NCBI GenBank assembly: GCA_025363655.1 | Contig: JANYDK010000134.1 | Span: 1-64,000 of the forward strand | Reading direction: 5' to 3' | Origin: Deltaproteobacteria bacterium | Lineage (GTDB): Bacteria; Myxococcota_A; Polyangia; Polyangiales; JADJMO01 | DNA length: 64,000 nucleotides | Shown: positions 33,838 through 43,427 of the stretch, in pieces | Position numbering within the stretch: the stretch's first letter is position 1 | How the letters are laid out: the number at the start of each line of letters is the position of its first letter | Translations under genes and position numbers: made by a program | The notes under the pieces: model-generated | What the model saw: only the letters and a program-made list of their open reading frames with translations | The model's database searches: none | Told to the model about the DNA's origin: nothing

Positions 33838-33979
33838 TACGGCGAAACGTGACGGTCCTCCCGGGGAACACTCTCGGGGGGATCGTTCGTTTTTGCACTC
33901 GGCGTTCTCCGTTTACCTCCTTGGGCGACGCGGCGTTGCCGCCGATGCGTCCCTCTGTTGGAGTGCCGCTCTCCTGCTC

Positions 33980-36811
33980 ATGTCGACCGAGCCTCACGAA
34001 GACGACGCCAAGGTCGCAAGGCCGGCGAGCACGCAGCCGGATGCTGCCGAGCTCGAAGCGAGCCTGCGCGCGTTGCCGCCTCGCTACGAGCCGAACGCGC
34101 TCCTTCGCTGGCTCTATCGACGCTTCTTCGATCGCATCGAGGTCGACCCGGCCTGGACCGAGATGGTGCGGCAAGCGGCCGCGCGCGGCACGGTCGTCTA
34201 TGCGCTGCGCAATCTCTCGCTGCTCGATTTTCTCGCGCTCGATCACCTGACCAAGCGATACGGCCTGCCGCAGGTGCGCTTCGCGAACAACCTCGGGCTG
34301 TGGATCCTCGAGCCGTTCGGCAAGGGCGTGCAGCACGCGCTACGGCCGCGTCGGCGTGAAGACGACGTCGAAGATCTGCGCGCCGCGGTGACGCGCGGAG
34401 AGAGCGCCGCGGTCTTCCTCAAGAGGCCGCCGACGGTGCTCGCCGGCAGCGCGACGGGGCGCGGGCTCCTCGAAGGCGACGACTTCCTCCACGAGCTGGT
34501 CGAGCTGCAGAGGCGACGCACCGCGGGTGGCGACACGCGACCGATCATCGTCGTGCCGCAGCTCTTCGTGTGGACCAAGCGACCCGACACGCGGCAGCGC
34601 TCGATCGTCGACGCGGTGCTCGGCACGCGGGAGTGGCCGGGCGCGGTGCGTACCGCGGGGCAATTCCTCCTCAACTATCGCGACGTGACCGTGCGTGCCG
34701 GCGAGCCCCTCGATTTGCGCCAATTTCTCGTGAACGAGGACCAGGAGGCGGAGACCGGACGCGCTGCCACCGACGTCGTCGTCCGGCGCGTCGTCTATCT
34801 CCTCCTCAAGCGACTGGAGCGCGAACGGCGGGTCATCGTCGGGCCGGTGGTGAAGGCGAGCGATCGCATCGTCGAAGAGATCGTCCGTACGCCGCGCGTG
34901 CGCAAGGTGATCGACGAGCTCGCGGGCGAAGGTGCACGCGAACGGTTCATCGTCGAAGCGCGCGCGCGCTCGATGCTCCGCGAGATGGCGGCGGCGATGG
35001 AGCCGGACGTCATCAAGGCCTTCGGCTCGTTGATGGAGGCGATCTTCCATCGCATCTACGACGGCCTCGAGATCGACATGCCGGGCATCGAGCGGGTCCG
35101 CGAGGCCGCGCGCAAGGGGACCGTCATCCTCTTGCCGTCGCACAAGAGCCACGTCGACTACTTGCTCGTCAGCTACGTCCTCTGGCGCAACGCGATCACG
35201 CCGCCGCTCATCGCCGCCGGCGACAACCTCACGTTCTTCCCGATGGGGCCGATTTTTCGGCGCGCCGGGGCCTTCTTCATCCGTCGCTCGATCGGCACCG
35301 ATCGCCTCTATTCGGCGGTGCTCGATGCGTACGTGCACAAGATCGTCCGCGAGGGGTACTCGATCGAGTTCTTCCTCGAGGGAGGTCGTTCGCGCACCGG
35401 CAAGCTCCTCGCGCCCAAGCTCGGTCTCCTCGGGATGGTCGTCGACGCCGCCTACGAGCTGCCTTCGCGCACCGTGTACTTCGTTCCCATCTCCATCGGC
35501 TACGAGCGCGTCGTCGAAGCCAAGAGTTACGTGCGGGAGCTCTCGGGAGGCGAAAAAGAAGGCGAAAGCGTCACCGGGCTGGTGCGTGCGCTGCGCGTCC
35601 TCGCCGAACGGTACGGTCGACTCAACCTCCAGTTCGGCGAGATTCTCACGCTCGATCGCATCCGCAGCGACGTAGAGGCGACCGCGACGCGTGGTGGCGG
35701 CGCGAGCGCGTTCGTCCCCAAGCGCGCCATCGTCGCGCGCCTCGGCCATCAGATCACCTACGAGATCAACCGCGCCACGGCGGTGACGGGCGGCTCCCTG
35801 GTCGCGCTCTCGCTCCTGACGCATCCAGGACGAGGCGTGCCTCACAGCGTGCTCGAGCGAACTTGCGCGAGGCTCCTCGCCACGCTCGATCACCTCGGCG
35901 CACGGGTGCAGCCCTCGGTTCGAGGGGAGGGCGGTGGTCCGTCGCTTCGCGCGATCACCGACGCGCTCGCGCTCTTCGTCTCCGCGGGGTGGGTCGAGGT
36001 CCACGACGAGGAGGGCGCCGTCGAAGAGGCGAGCCCACTTTTTCGGCCCTTCGGACGATCGCGCAAGAAGGCCATCGAACAGGACGATGCGCCCGAGCCG
36101 GTCTACGTCGTCCCCGACGAGAAGCGTCTGAGTGTCGATCTCTCGAAGAACGTCATCATCCACTTCTTCGTCCCCTATGCGCTCATCTGCACCGCGCTCC
36201 TCGTCGCCCCGGGACCGGCGACGCGGCGCGCGCTCTTGCGTGAGCGAGTCCAGCGTCTCTCGCGGCTCTTCAAGTTCGAATTCATGTTCCGCGCCGACGC
36301 GACGTACGACGAAATCTTCGATCGCACGCTCGCCGATCTCTCGGCGCAGGGCACTCTCGTCGCATCCGCTCCGGGTGGCAGTCAGGAAGGCGAGGAGGCG
36401 CTCATCGACGTCGCGGCCGGCGAAGAGGCCCGCGCGCTGGTGTCGCTCTACGCCGCTACCATCGCCTCGTTCCTCGAGGGCTATCGCGTCGTCGCGCGCA
36501 CGCTCTCGATGTTGCTGAAGCAGCCGAAGGGCGTCGCGCAGAAAGACTTGATCAAACGCGCGATCAGCGTCGGCAAGCGGATGGCGCTCGCCGGCGAGGT
36601 CACGCGTCGCGAAGGCATCTGTCGCCCGGTGCTGGAAAACGCGGTCAGCGCCTTCCTCGATCAGGGCTACCTCGCGAAGTCGGAAGGGAAGTTGGTCCTT
36701 CCCGCATCTTTTGCCACGATCTCGGCGGTGAAGGCGATCGAGTCCCGGGTGGCGAGCTATCTCTCGACGGGCGCGCAGGTGCTCGCGTCGGCCGTTCCGG
36801 AGGCGGAGTGA
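33980..36811 (+). CDS. plsB: Glycerol-3-phosphate acyltransferase (PlsB family)
   Basis: The enzyme puts the first acyl chain on glycerol-3-phosphate in phospholipid synthesis. The 943-residue product shows the PLSB motifs: HX4D in SHKSHVDYLL (H388-D393), GDNLTFFPMGPIFRRAGAFF, FFLEGGRSRTGKLL and VYFVPISIGYERV. Length agrees with PlsB (about 800-830) plus extensions. ATG 33980 was chosen because an earlier frame start at 33893 adds a hydrophobic stretch with no ribosome site. The first 330 residues also look acyltransferase-like (ALRNLSLLDFLAL), perhaps a degenerate copy. The stop overlaps the next start by one base. Confidence 0.9.
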   Translation: MSTEPHEDDAKVARPASTQPDAAELEASLRALPPRYEPNALLRWLYRRFFDRIEVDPAWTEMVRQAAARGTVVYALRNLSLLDFLALDHLTKRYGLPQVRFANNLGLWILEPFGKGVQHALRPRRREDDVEDLRAAVTRGESAAVFLKRPPTVLAGSATGRGLLEGDDFLHELVELQRRRTAGGDTRPIIVVPQLFVWTKRPDTRQRSIVDAVLGTREWPGAVRTAGQFLLNYRDVTVRAGEPLDLRQFLVNEDQEAETGRAATDVVVRRVVYLLLKRLERERRVIVGPVVKASDRIVEEIVRTPRVRKVIDELAGEGARERFIVEARARSMLREMAAAMEPDVIKAFGSLMEAIFHRIYDGLEIDMPGIERVREAARKGTVILLPSHKSHVDYLLVSYVLWRNAITPPLIAAGDNLTFFPMGPIFRRAGAFFIRRSIGTDRLYSAVLDAYVHKIVREGYSIEFFLEGGRSRTGKLLAPKLGLLGMVVDAAYELPSRTVYFVPISIGYERVVEAKSYVRELSGGEKEGESVTGLVRALRVLAERYGRLNLQFGEILTLDRIRSDVEATATRGGGASAFVPKRAIVARLGHQITYEINRATAVTGGSLVALSLLTHPGRGVPHSVLERTCARLLATLDHLGARVQPSVRGEGGGPSLRAITDALALFVSAGWVEVHDEEGAVEEASPLFRPFGRSRKKAIEQDDAPEPVYVVPDEKRLSVDLSKNVIIHFFVPYALICTALLVAPGPATRRALLRERVQRLSRLFKFEFMFRADATYDEIFDRTLADLSAQGTLVASAPGGSQEGEEALIDVAAGEEARALVSLYAATIASFLEGYRVVARTLSMLLKQPKGVAQKDLIKRAISVGKRMALAGEVTRREGICRPVLENAVSAFLDQGYLAKSEGKLVLPASFATISAVKAIESRVASYLSTGAQVLASAVPEAE

Positions 36812-37683
36812 TGCGCGCGGCTCGCGTCCATGTTGCACGCGCATTCGTCTTCGCGTCGATGCTCGGCGTCTCGATGGTCGGTGGTTGCTCGATGCCCTCG
36901 GCGATCGCGCCCTCGTATCGCGGGTCGGTCGGAGTTCCGCACGCCGGCTTCCTCACCGACGGGGTCGAGCTGCCGAAAGAAGGCAAAGGCTTTCGTTGGA
37001 AGTCCGCAGCCGACCATCACTATGGCCTCCCGCGGATGATCGGTCTCCTCGAAGGCGCAGCGGCGAGCGTCGCCGAGCTGCGGCCGGGAATGCCTCCCGT
37101 CTACGTCGGCGAGATCAGCGCCAAGGGCGGCGGCGCGCTCCTCCCGAAGCATCGCTCACATCGCACCGGGCGTGACGTCGACGTCATGTTCTTCACGACC
37201 ACGCTCGATGGGGCCAAGGTGCCAGGCACCGGCTTCACCGTCTTCGGTCCCGATGGGCTCGGCGTCGAAGCGGGCGGCCGATTTCTCCGATTCGACGTCG
37301 ATCGCGAGTGGCTCCTCATCAAGTCGCTCGTGGCCTCCGACAAGGCGCACGTGCAGTGGATCTTCATCGCCCGGTGGCTCGAGGCGCTGCTCGTCGAGCA
37401 CGCAATCGCGCTCGGCGAGCCTTCGCCGATCATCGCGCGCGCCGAACAAGTGATGCAGCAGCCGGGTGACTCGCTCCCCCACGACGATCACATCCACGTC
37501 CGAATCGCTTGCGAGCCCGACGAGCTGGCGACCGGATGCGATGGAGGTGGGCCTCGTTGGGCTTGGATTCCACAGCCGACGAAGATCGAGGCCGACGCCC
37601 CGACGCTCCTCGAAGCGCTCCTCGGTCCGAGCGTCACGCCCGACGGCAAGGGCGTCGCCTCGCCCGTCGCTGCCTCTCCGTGA
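36811..37683 (+). CDS. MepA-like murein endopeptidase lipoprotein
   Basis: The 290-residue product has a lipoprotein signal (SMVGGC, about residues 20-25). It then resembles MepA, the penicillin-insensitive metallo-endopeptidase that cuts D-Ala-meso-DAP cross-links. The zinc motifs are SHRTGRDVDVMF and PHDDHIHVRI, the latter with the His-x-His pair. ATG 36811 shares one base with the plsB stop. The closing tail is Pro/Ala-rich. The overlap with plsB and the methyltransferase implies one transcript of at least three genes. Confidence 0.83.
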   Translation: MRAARVHVARAFVFASMLGVSMVGGCSMPSAIAPSYRGSVGVPHAGFLTDGVELPKEGKGFRWKSAADHHYGLPRMIGLLEGAAASVAELRPGMPPVYVGEISAKGGGALLPKHRSHRTGRDVDVMFFTTTLDGAKVPGTGFTVFGPDGLGVEAGGRFLRFDVDREWLLIKSLVASDKAHVQWIFIARWLEALLVEHAIALGEPSPIIARAEQVMQQPGDSLPHDDHIHVRIACEPDELATGCDGGGPRWAWIPQPTKIEADAPTLLEALLGPSVTPDGKGVASPVAASP

Positions 37684-38630
37684 TCGTCTCCGCTCGTTCG
37701 GTGCGGCCGGTGCGGCTCTTCCACGGCGACAATCTCGGCGTCACGCGCCGGCTCGCCGACGAGGGCGCGCTCTTCGATTTGCTCTACCTCGATCCGCCGT
37801 TCGGCGTCGGCACCACGCACGGCGCGCGAACCACGCGAGGGGAGTCGCGGGCAGATCGCACGAAGGTCGCCTACGACGACGCGTTTCATGGGATCGATCG
37901 ATTCATCGAGGCTCTCGAGCCGCGTCTTCGCGCTTTCCATGCGCTCCTCTCGGCGCGAGGCACGATGTACCTCCACCTCGATCACCGTGCGGTGCACGAG
38001 GCGAAGGTGGCGTGCGATCGCGTGTTCTCGCGTGACGCCTTTCGCGGGGAGATCGTCTGGGTGCCGGGCAACGGTGCACGCAGTCGTCGGGAGTGGGGCG
38101 CCACCCATCAGACGATGCTCGTTTACTCGCGCGACGATCGCGCCGCGCCGAAGGAGCCGGCGTGGATCTTTCACCCCGACGACGAGACCTTGCGCGAGCC
38201 CTACGCGGAGACGAGCACGGCGCGGCACTTCCGTGCGGGAAAAGACGGCACGCGCGTGCGAGAGCGGACCGTCATGCTCAAGGACGGCCCCAAGACCTAT
38301 CGCTACGAGCTCGATCGCGGCCGGCGGCTCGGCACCGTCTGGACCGACGTGCCGTCGATGAGCGCGAACACGCCGCTCGCCCGCGAGACCACCGGCTATC
38401 CGCACCAGAAACCGGAAAAACTTCTGCAGCGCGTGATCCGCGCGTCGAGTGACGAGGGCTCTGTGGTCGGTGATTTCTTCTGTGGATCGGGGACCACGTT
38501 GCACGTCGCCGCGCGTGAGGGCCGCATTGCGATCGGCTGCGATGCCTCGGCGCTGGCGATCGAGACGACCGCGCGGAGGTTGCGTGCGGCGAAGATCGAA
38601 GTGCAAATCGAAAATGCGACTGGACGGTGA
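37680..38630 (+). CDS. Orphan DNA methyltransferase (amino-group type)
   Basis: The 316-residue product has D38PPF41 in LLYLDPPFGVG, then a central target-recognition region with IVWVPGNGARSRREWG and GTVWTDVPSMSA, followed by the SAM motif FCGSGTT (about 267-273). The order catalytic motif then SAM motif is that of beta-class N6-adenine or N4-cytosine methyltransferases, similar to type III Mod proteins. No restriction gene is near. GTG 37680 overlaps the previous stop by four bases and removes an Arg-rich shadow extension from 37509. The methylated sequence is unknown. Confidence 0.88.
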   Translation: MIVSARSVRPVRLFHGDNLGVTRRLADEGALFDLLYLDPPFGVGTTHGARTTRGESRADRTKVAYDDAFHGIDRFIEALEPRLRAFHALLSARGTMYLHLDHRAVHEAKVACDRVFSRDAFRGEIVWVPGNGARSRREWGATHQTMLVYSRDDRAAPKEPAWIFHPDDETLREPYAETSTARHFRAGKDGTRVRERTVMLKDGPKTYRYELDRGRRLGTVWTDVPSMSANTPLARETTGYPHQKPEKLLQRVIRASSDEGSVVGDFFCGSGTTLHVAAREGRIAIGCDASALAIETTARRLRAAKIEVQIENATGR

Positions 38631-38632
38631 GG

Positions 38633-40744
38633 TCACCCAGCGTGGAGAGCATGCTCGATGGCGTCGAGGAGGAGTTTTTCCCCCGCGCTCGTTGGCGGTT
38701 CGCGTTCGAGACGGAGCGGCGCGGTCGCCGGGGTGAGCCCGCCGAGCTTGTAGAGACGTAGGTGTGCGCCGAGGGTGGTGAGGAAGCGACCACGCGCACC
38801 GGCGACGAGCGCGACGAGATCGGGACCGACGGCGCGGCGCGGCCCAGGGCGGACGACGAGGATGCGCCCATCGCGCAGGCGGGCGACGAGGCCTGCCAGC
38901 GGGTGATCGACCGGGTCCACCCAACGGTCGAAACTGCCGGGATAACCAGCGTCGACGTAGGCGCCGACGGTCATCTCGAGCACGCCTCCCGAGCCCGAGT
39001 GCGAGCCCGAGTGCGAGCCTGAGTCGAGACCCAGCGTGAGGCCGAGCGTGCGGGCCGCGTCTTCGATCGTCGACAGCTTGGTGGTTGCCGGCGCCTGCGC
39101 GAGGAGGCTGGTCTCGTCGATTTCGAGGCGCGTAGGGATCGCGCTCTCGGACGCGCCGGGGTGTCTCGGCGAGTCGGGGAGGAGGTTGCCGAGGTTGAAG
39201 ATTTTCCCCGGATCGAACGCGGCCTTGAGCAGTCGCACGACGTCGACGCCGACACCGAGCTCCTGGCCGAGACGCGGAGCCTTCGAGCGTCCAACGCCGT
39301 GGTGATGCGAGGCGGTGCCGCCCGCGCCGATCGCTGCATCGAGCGCGTCACGCCACGCGCGATCGTAGGTCTCTTCGGTGCTCTTGCCGCCGTCGCCGAC
39401 CTTGCCAGCGGCACCCGCGAACGTGAAATAGATGCTGCAGCCGTCGGGGTAGGCGTGGCTGAGGTGCGCCATGACGAAGACGTGTTTGCCGAGGGCCTTG
39501 CGCACGTCGTGATAGAGCCCGCCAAGCTTCGACCACGGCGCCGCGACCTCCATCGTGTCGAGGAACGCGCCGGTGCGGATGGTCGGCGGCTGGCGATAAC
39601 TGACCGCGTAGCGATGCGTGAGCCAACGTTGCGCCGGGCCTTCGCCGAGATCTTCGCCGCCGCTGGCTGTGATGAGGGCGCGCGCAGCGTCGACGCCGTC
39701 ACGGGTGTGCGTCGCGTCGCCTTCGAACACGAGGACGAGCATTGCCCTGAATTTCCCGCTCGCCGGCACTCGCTCCAGCGCTTCGATGAGGCCGTTGAGC
39801 GCGCGCGGGGCACGCAAGATTGCCTGCAACGCCTTGCCGCCGGCACCGACCGTGCGGACCTTGCTCTGGCTCTTTGCTTGTCCTTGCGCCGGTGATTTCA
39901 CGCCACCCATGCGGGCGATCGCGGCGTCGAACGGATCGTAGAGGCGTGCGACCGCCGGGCGCAGGCCGTGCTGGAAGAGGAGACGCATCGCCTCCCAACC
40001 GGCCTCGGTGCTGCGGAACGCGAAGCTGGCGAAACCGCGCGTCGCCGGCGCTGGGTGGAGGCGCATCGTCGCGGAGGTGATGACACCGAGCGTGCCCTCG
40101 CTGCCGATGACCAAGGGGAGCAAATCGGGCGAGCCGAAGCGTCGTGAGAGCTTGGCGACGTCGCCGCGACCATCGACCATCTCCAGATCGACGACCATGT
40201 CTTCGATTTTTCCGTAGCGACCGCTCGCCTGTCCGGCGCCGCGCGCGGCGATCCAACCGCCGACCGTCGAGCAGAGAATCGACGAGGGAAAGTGGCCGAT
40301 CGTGAACCCGTCGCGCTGGAGATCTTCCTCGAGCGTGATGCCCATCGCGCCCGCTTCGACGTCGAGGGTCGGCGCGTCGCGATCGAGCTTGCGCCAGTTC
40401 TTCATGCGCTTGAGATCGACGACGACGGTGCGCGCGTCCGGGAGGATGCCACCACAGACGCCGCTGCCCGCGCCGTAGGGGACGATCGGCACGCCTTCTT
40501 GGGCGCACCAGCGGACGAGGCTGGCGACTTGCTCGGTCGACTCGGGCCAGGCGATCGCTTGCGGACGCTCGCCCGGCGCGCGGCCCTCGCGGAGCCCTAC
40601 CAGATGACGCGGCCAAAGATCACGCGCGTAGGCGACGCGATCGGACTCGTCGGTGGAGACGCGGACGCGGCTGGTGGAGGTCGTGCTCTTCGACAGCGCC
40701 TCGGTGAGGCCTCTTGCGACGGAGGCGACGGTGGGCTCGCTCAT
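38633..40744 (-). CDS. FAD-linked oxidase, alkylglycerone-phosphate synthase-like
   Basis: The 703-residue product has the FAD-binding (PCMH) domain with VPYGAGSGVCGG (about 89-100), FPSSILCSTVGGWIAARGAG and GSEGTLGVIT. It then carries the motif GGTASHHHGVGRSK seen in alkylglycerone-phosphate synthase, which swaps the acyl chain of acyl-DHAP for a fatty alcohol in ether-lipid synthesis. The normal end LFNLGNLLPD-like (FNLGNLLP) comes near residue 529. A further 170 residues follow, beginning after a Ser/Gly/His repeat (SGSHSGSHSGSG), with no recognised domain. Ether lipids are known in myxobacteria, which fits. Confidence 0.8.
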   Translation of the reverse strand: MSEPTVASVARGLTEALSKSTTSTSRVRVSTDESDRVAYARDLWPRHLVGLREGRAPGERPQAIAWPESTEQVASLVRWCAQEGVPIVPYGAGSGVCGGILPDARTVVVDLKRMKNWRKLDRDAPTLDVEAGAMGITLEEDLQRDGFTIGHFPSSILCSTVGGWIAARGAGQASGRYGKIEDMVVDLEMVDGRGDVAKLSRRFGSPDLLPLVIGSEGTLGVITSATMRLHPAPATRGFASFAFRSTEAGWEAMRLLFQHGLRPAVARLYDPFDAAIARMGGVKSPAQGQAKSQSKVRTVGAGGKALQAILRAPRALNGLIEALERVPASGKFRAMLVLVFEGDATHTRDGVDAARALITASGGEDLGEGPAQRWLTHRYAVSYRQPPTIRTGAFLDTMEVAAPWSKLGGLYHDVRKALGKHVFVMAHLSHAYPDGCSIYFTFAGAAGKVGDGGKSTEETYDRAWRDALDAAIGAGGTASHHHGVGRSKAPRLGQELGVGVDVVRLLKAAFDPGKIFNLGNLLPDSPRHPGASESAIPTRLEIDETSLLAQAPATTKLSTIEDAARTLGLTLGLDSGSHSGSHSGSGGVLEMTVGAYVDAGYPGSFDRWVDPVDHPLAGLVARLRDGRILVVRPGPRRAVGPDLVALVAGARGRFLTTLGAHLRLYKLGGLTPATAPLRLEREPPTSAGEKLLLDAIEHALHAG

Positions 40745-40765
40745 GATGCCGGCGATGCTAGCAGG

Positions 40766-41671
40766 TCAAGCTTTCTCCGCGGCCGCGCGCTTCGCCTCTT
40801 CCCAGTACCCGTCCATCTCTTCGAGCGTCACCTTGGTCCCGCTCGCGGTGGCGAAACCGCCATGTTTTTCGCGCACGCGCTGTTCGACGTGGGCGAAGCG
40901 GCCGATGAACTTGTCGCTGGTCCGGCGCAGCGCACCCTCGGCGTCGACGCCGCCGCCGTCTTTCGTCTTCACGTGGCGGGCGAGGTTCACGAGGGCGAAG
41001 AGCACGTCGCCGAGCTCCTCTTCGATGGCGCCGAAGTCTCCGCTGGCGATCGCCTCGTCGAGCTCGCCAAGCTCCTCGTTCACCTTTTCGCGCGAACCGT
41101 CGATGCTCGGCCAATCGAAGCCGACGCGGGCCACCTTCTCGCCGATGCGCTGCGCGCGGACGAGCGCCGGGAGCGAACGCGGGATGCCCTCGAGGAGACC
41201 GCGGTTGCCCTTCTCCTTCGCCTTGATCTGCTCCCAGTTGCGCAGCACCTCGTCGGCGTCCTTCGCCTTCGCCGCGTCGGCGGCAAAGACGTGCGGATGG
41301 CGATGGACGAGCTTGGCGACGATTCCCTCGACCACGTCATCGGGGCCGAAATCGCCTGTTTTACGGGCAATTTCTGCTTGAAAGACGACCTGCAAGAGCA
41401 AGTCGCCGAGCTCTTCCTGGAGGTGCTTCTGATCCTTCGACTCGATGGCGTCGATGACCTCGCACGCCTCTTCGAGCACGTAGCGCTTGAGCGTGTCAGG
41501 CGTCTGCTCGCGGTCCCAGGGGCAGCCATCGGGGGCGAGGAGCCGCCGCATGACCGCGACGAGGCGGGGAAAGGCGCCTCCGATTTGCCGATCGAGCGCG
41601 ACCGGCTCGGCGGGCTGAGTGGGATCGGGGAGGGTGACGTCGGGGGCGAGCGGACCGCTGCGATCGGGCAC
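40766..41671 (-). CDS. mazG: Nucleoside triphosphate pyrophosphohydrolase MazG
   Basis: MazG hydrolyses nucleoside triphosphates to monophosphates, removing abnormal dNTPs and affecting ppGpp levels. The 301-residue product has two MazG repeats: the first with CPWDREQT (50-57) and the EExxE pattern LEEACEVIDAI with EELGDLLLQVVF; the second with EELGELDEAI and EEELGDVLFALV. Length is slightly over E. coli MazG (263), the excess being a Pro-rich N-terminus. It lies 21 bases upstream of the AGPS-like gene on the other side and is probably transcribed independently. Confidence 0.93.
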   Translation of the reverse strand: MPDRSGPLAPDVTLPDPTQPAEPVALDRQIGGAFPRLVAVMRRLLAPDGCPWDREQTPDTLKRYVLEEACEVIDAIESKDQKHLQEELGDLLLQVVFQAEIARKTGDFGPDDVVEGIVAKLVHRHPHVFAADAAKAKDADEVLRNWEQIKAKEKGNRGLLEGIPRSLPALVRAQRIGEKVARVGFDWPSIDGSREKVNEELGELDEAIASGDFGAIEEELGDVLFALVNLARHVKTKDGGGVDAEGALRRTSDKFIGRFAHVEQRVREKHGGFATASGTKVTLEEMDGYWEEAKRAAAEKA

Positions 41672-41765
41672 GTCGGGCGAGTGCCACGCTCAGGGGCGGG
41701 GGGCTACTGGTTGCGCGTGATCAGGACGCGCTTTGGCGGCGGCTCGGTCGTTGGTGCTACTGTGC

Positions 41766-43427
41766 ATGGCGGTCGCGCGGAGGACTCACCTGTGGGCAGT
41801 CGCCTGGGTGGTGGCGCTTGCGCCGTTGGCGGCGGTGGCGTGGGCGCAGCCGGGGCCGCCTGGGGTTGGGGCAGCGGGGAGCGCGAGCGCGGCGAGTGGG
41901 AGCGCGAGCGTGAGTGCGGGTGCGAGCGTGAGTGCAGGCGCGAGCGTGAGTGCAGGCGCGAGCGCGAGTGCAGGCGCGAGTGCGAGTGCGAGTGTTGGGG
42001 ACGCCGAGGTCGAGGCGCAGGTAAGCGAAGAGTCGGGGGAAGAGGGGAAGCTCAACCTTCACTACGAGCTCGAAACGGTTCGGATTCGGGGGGCGAAGCG
42101 GACTCGGGAGCGCGTAATCTTGCGGTACGTGCCGTTTCGGCCGGGCGATCAGCTCGACGTCGACGATCCGCGGCTCGAGCTGGTGCGGTTCCGGTTGCTC
42201 GGGACGGGGTACTTCAGCGACGTCCAGATTTCGTTGTCGAAGGGGCCGCGGCGGGGCGTCGTCATCCTCAACATCGACGTCAAAGAACGGAACACGCTCG
42301 TCATCAACGATCTCTGGCTGGGGCTCTCGGCCGATGCGACGCCGGAAGGAAACAGCAAGCCGCTGACGGGATACGGCGGGCTCGACGTCGCGGAGAACAA
42401 TTTCTACGGCACCGGCGTCTCGCTCGGCGCCGCGTTCGCGGTCTCCGATCGGCAACAGGCCTATCGCTTGCGCTTCGCCGATCCGTCGTTCCTCGGCAGC
42501 AAGTGGATCGTCTCGACGAGCTTCCTTTACAACAACGCCCGCGATTTTTTCGGCACCCGCGACGTCCTCTTCGATCCGCCGCCGGGTGAGTCGCCGAACA
42601 CCGACTATGCGATCGCGACCTACACGCGCACCGGCGGGGACGTCGCGGCAGGCCTCGACATCTCCGAGAGCGCGCGTCTGCGCATGGGGTACCACCTCGA
42701 ACGCATTCACGCCCACGTGCCGCTCGCCGCCACGCAGAGGCGCGGTCTCGACGTCGAGCCCATTGCCTTCCATCTCATCCCCGATCGTTCGGTGCTCTCG
42801 TATCTCACGCTCTCCCTCGACGAGGACACGCGTGACGATCCCATTCTCCCCACGCAGGGCCACTTCGTGCAGCTGGGGACCGACTTCGGTCTCGCCTCGC
42901 TTGCCAGCGACTACTCGTTCCTCCGCCTGCAGGCGCGCGCGCAGCAGTGGTGGACGACGAACTCGAAGGGACACGTGCTGCGGCTCGACCTCTTCGGTGG
43001 CGCGGTCTTCGGCGACGCGCCGCTCTTCATGCGGTTCTACGTCTGCGATCTCTCCGACTTCCTCCCCGACCGCGCGCTCGATCTCAACTTCGATCGTCGT
43101 CCGGCGCCGAATTTTCTCGGCACCAACATCATCGAGATGCGCAACGAGGAGCTCGCCTTTCGCTTCAACGGCGAGTACCGCATCCCCATCTATCGCGGCA
43201 GCCGCTCGATCTACGGCATCGATTTCTTCGGCTCGGCCGGCTTCTTCGCGCTCGCCAGCCAGCGTGATTTTCGCGATCCGGCCCGCGGCTACCACGGCTT
43301 TTCACGCATCCCGATCGACCTCACGTTCAACGTCGGCGTGCGCATGCAGACGAGCGCGGGGGGGTTCGTCTTCGCCCTCTCCAACGCCCTCGGCTTCTTC
43401 CCGATCCGCAACGAGGCCGCACCGTGA
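41766..43427 (+). CDS. BamA/Omp85-like outer-membrane protein
   Basis: The 553-residue product has a signal peptide (about 1-27), an Ala/Ser/Gly low-complexity segment encoded by an 18-base tandem repeat, one POTRA-like domain (about 90-170: ELETVRIRGAKRTRERVIL and VILNIDVKERNTL) and a C-terminal 16-strand type barrel with IIEMRNEELAFRFNGEYRIPI. Omp85 proteins insert or export proteins across the outer membrane. BamA itself has five POTRA domains, so this is a short paralogue. ATG 41766 gives the signal peptide. Its stop overlaps the next start (GTGA). Confidence 0.85.
   Translation: MAVARRTHLWAVAWVVALAPLAAVAWAQPGPPGVGAAGSASAASGSASVSAGASVSAGASVSAGASASAGASASASVGDAEVEAQVSEESGEEGKLNLHYELETVRIRGAKRTRERVILRYVPFRPGDQLDVDDPRLELVRFRLLGTGYFSDVQISLSKGPRRGVVILNIDVKERNTLVINDLWLGLSADATPEGNSKPLTGYGGLDVAENNFYGTGVSLGAAFAVSDRQQAYRLRFADPSFLGSKWIVSTSFLYNNARDFFGTRDVLFDPPPGESPNTDYAIATYTRTGGDVAAGLDISESARLRMGYHLERIHAHVPLAATQRRGLDVEPIAFHLIPDRSVLSYLTLSLDEDTRDDPILPTQGHFVQLGTDFGLASLASDYSFLRLQARAQQWWTTNSKGHVLRLDLFGGAVFGDAPLFMRFYVCDLSDFLPDRALDLNFDRRPAPNFLGTNIIEMRNEELAFRFNGEYRIPIYRGSRSIYGIDFFGSAGFFALASQRDFRDPARGYHGFSRIPIDLTFNVGVRMQTSAGGFVFALSNALGFFPIRNEAAP
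41904..41975 (+). repeat. 18-bp tandem repeat inside the Omp85-like gene
   Basis: Four units of GCGAGCGTGAGTGCAGGC or close variants run from 41904 to 41975, then break down into GCGAGT hexamers to about 41994. The unit length is a multiple of three, so copy-number changes stay in frame and would vary an Ala/Ser/Gly linker between the signal peptide and the POTRA domain. Confidence 0.8.

Noticed and set aside
34340-36844. Open frame of 834 codons opposite plsB
   Set aside because: Antisense shadow of plsB, Arg/Asp/Glu-rich, with no domain or ribosome site.
37509-37679. Extended N-terminus of the DNA methyltransferase
   Set aside because: The first 57 codons overlap the MepA-like gene in another frame and are Arg-rich; the GTG at 37680 overlaps the stop neatly.
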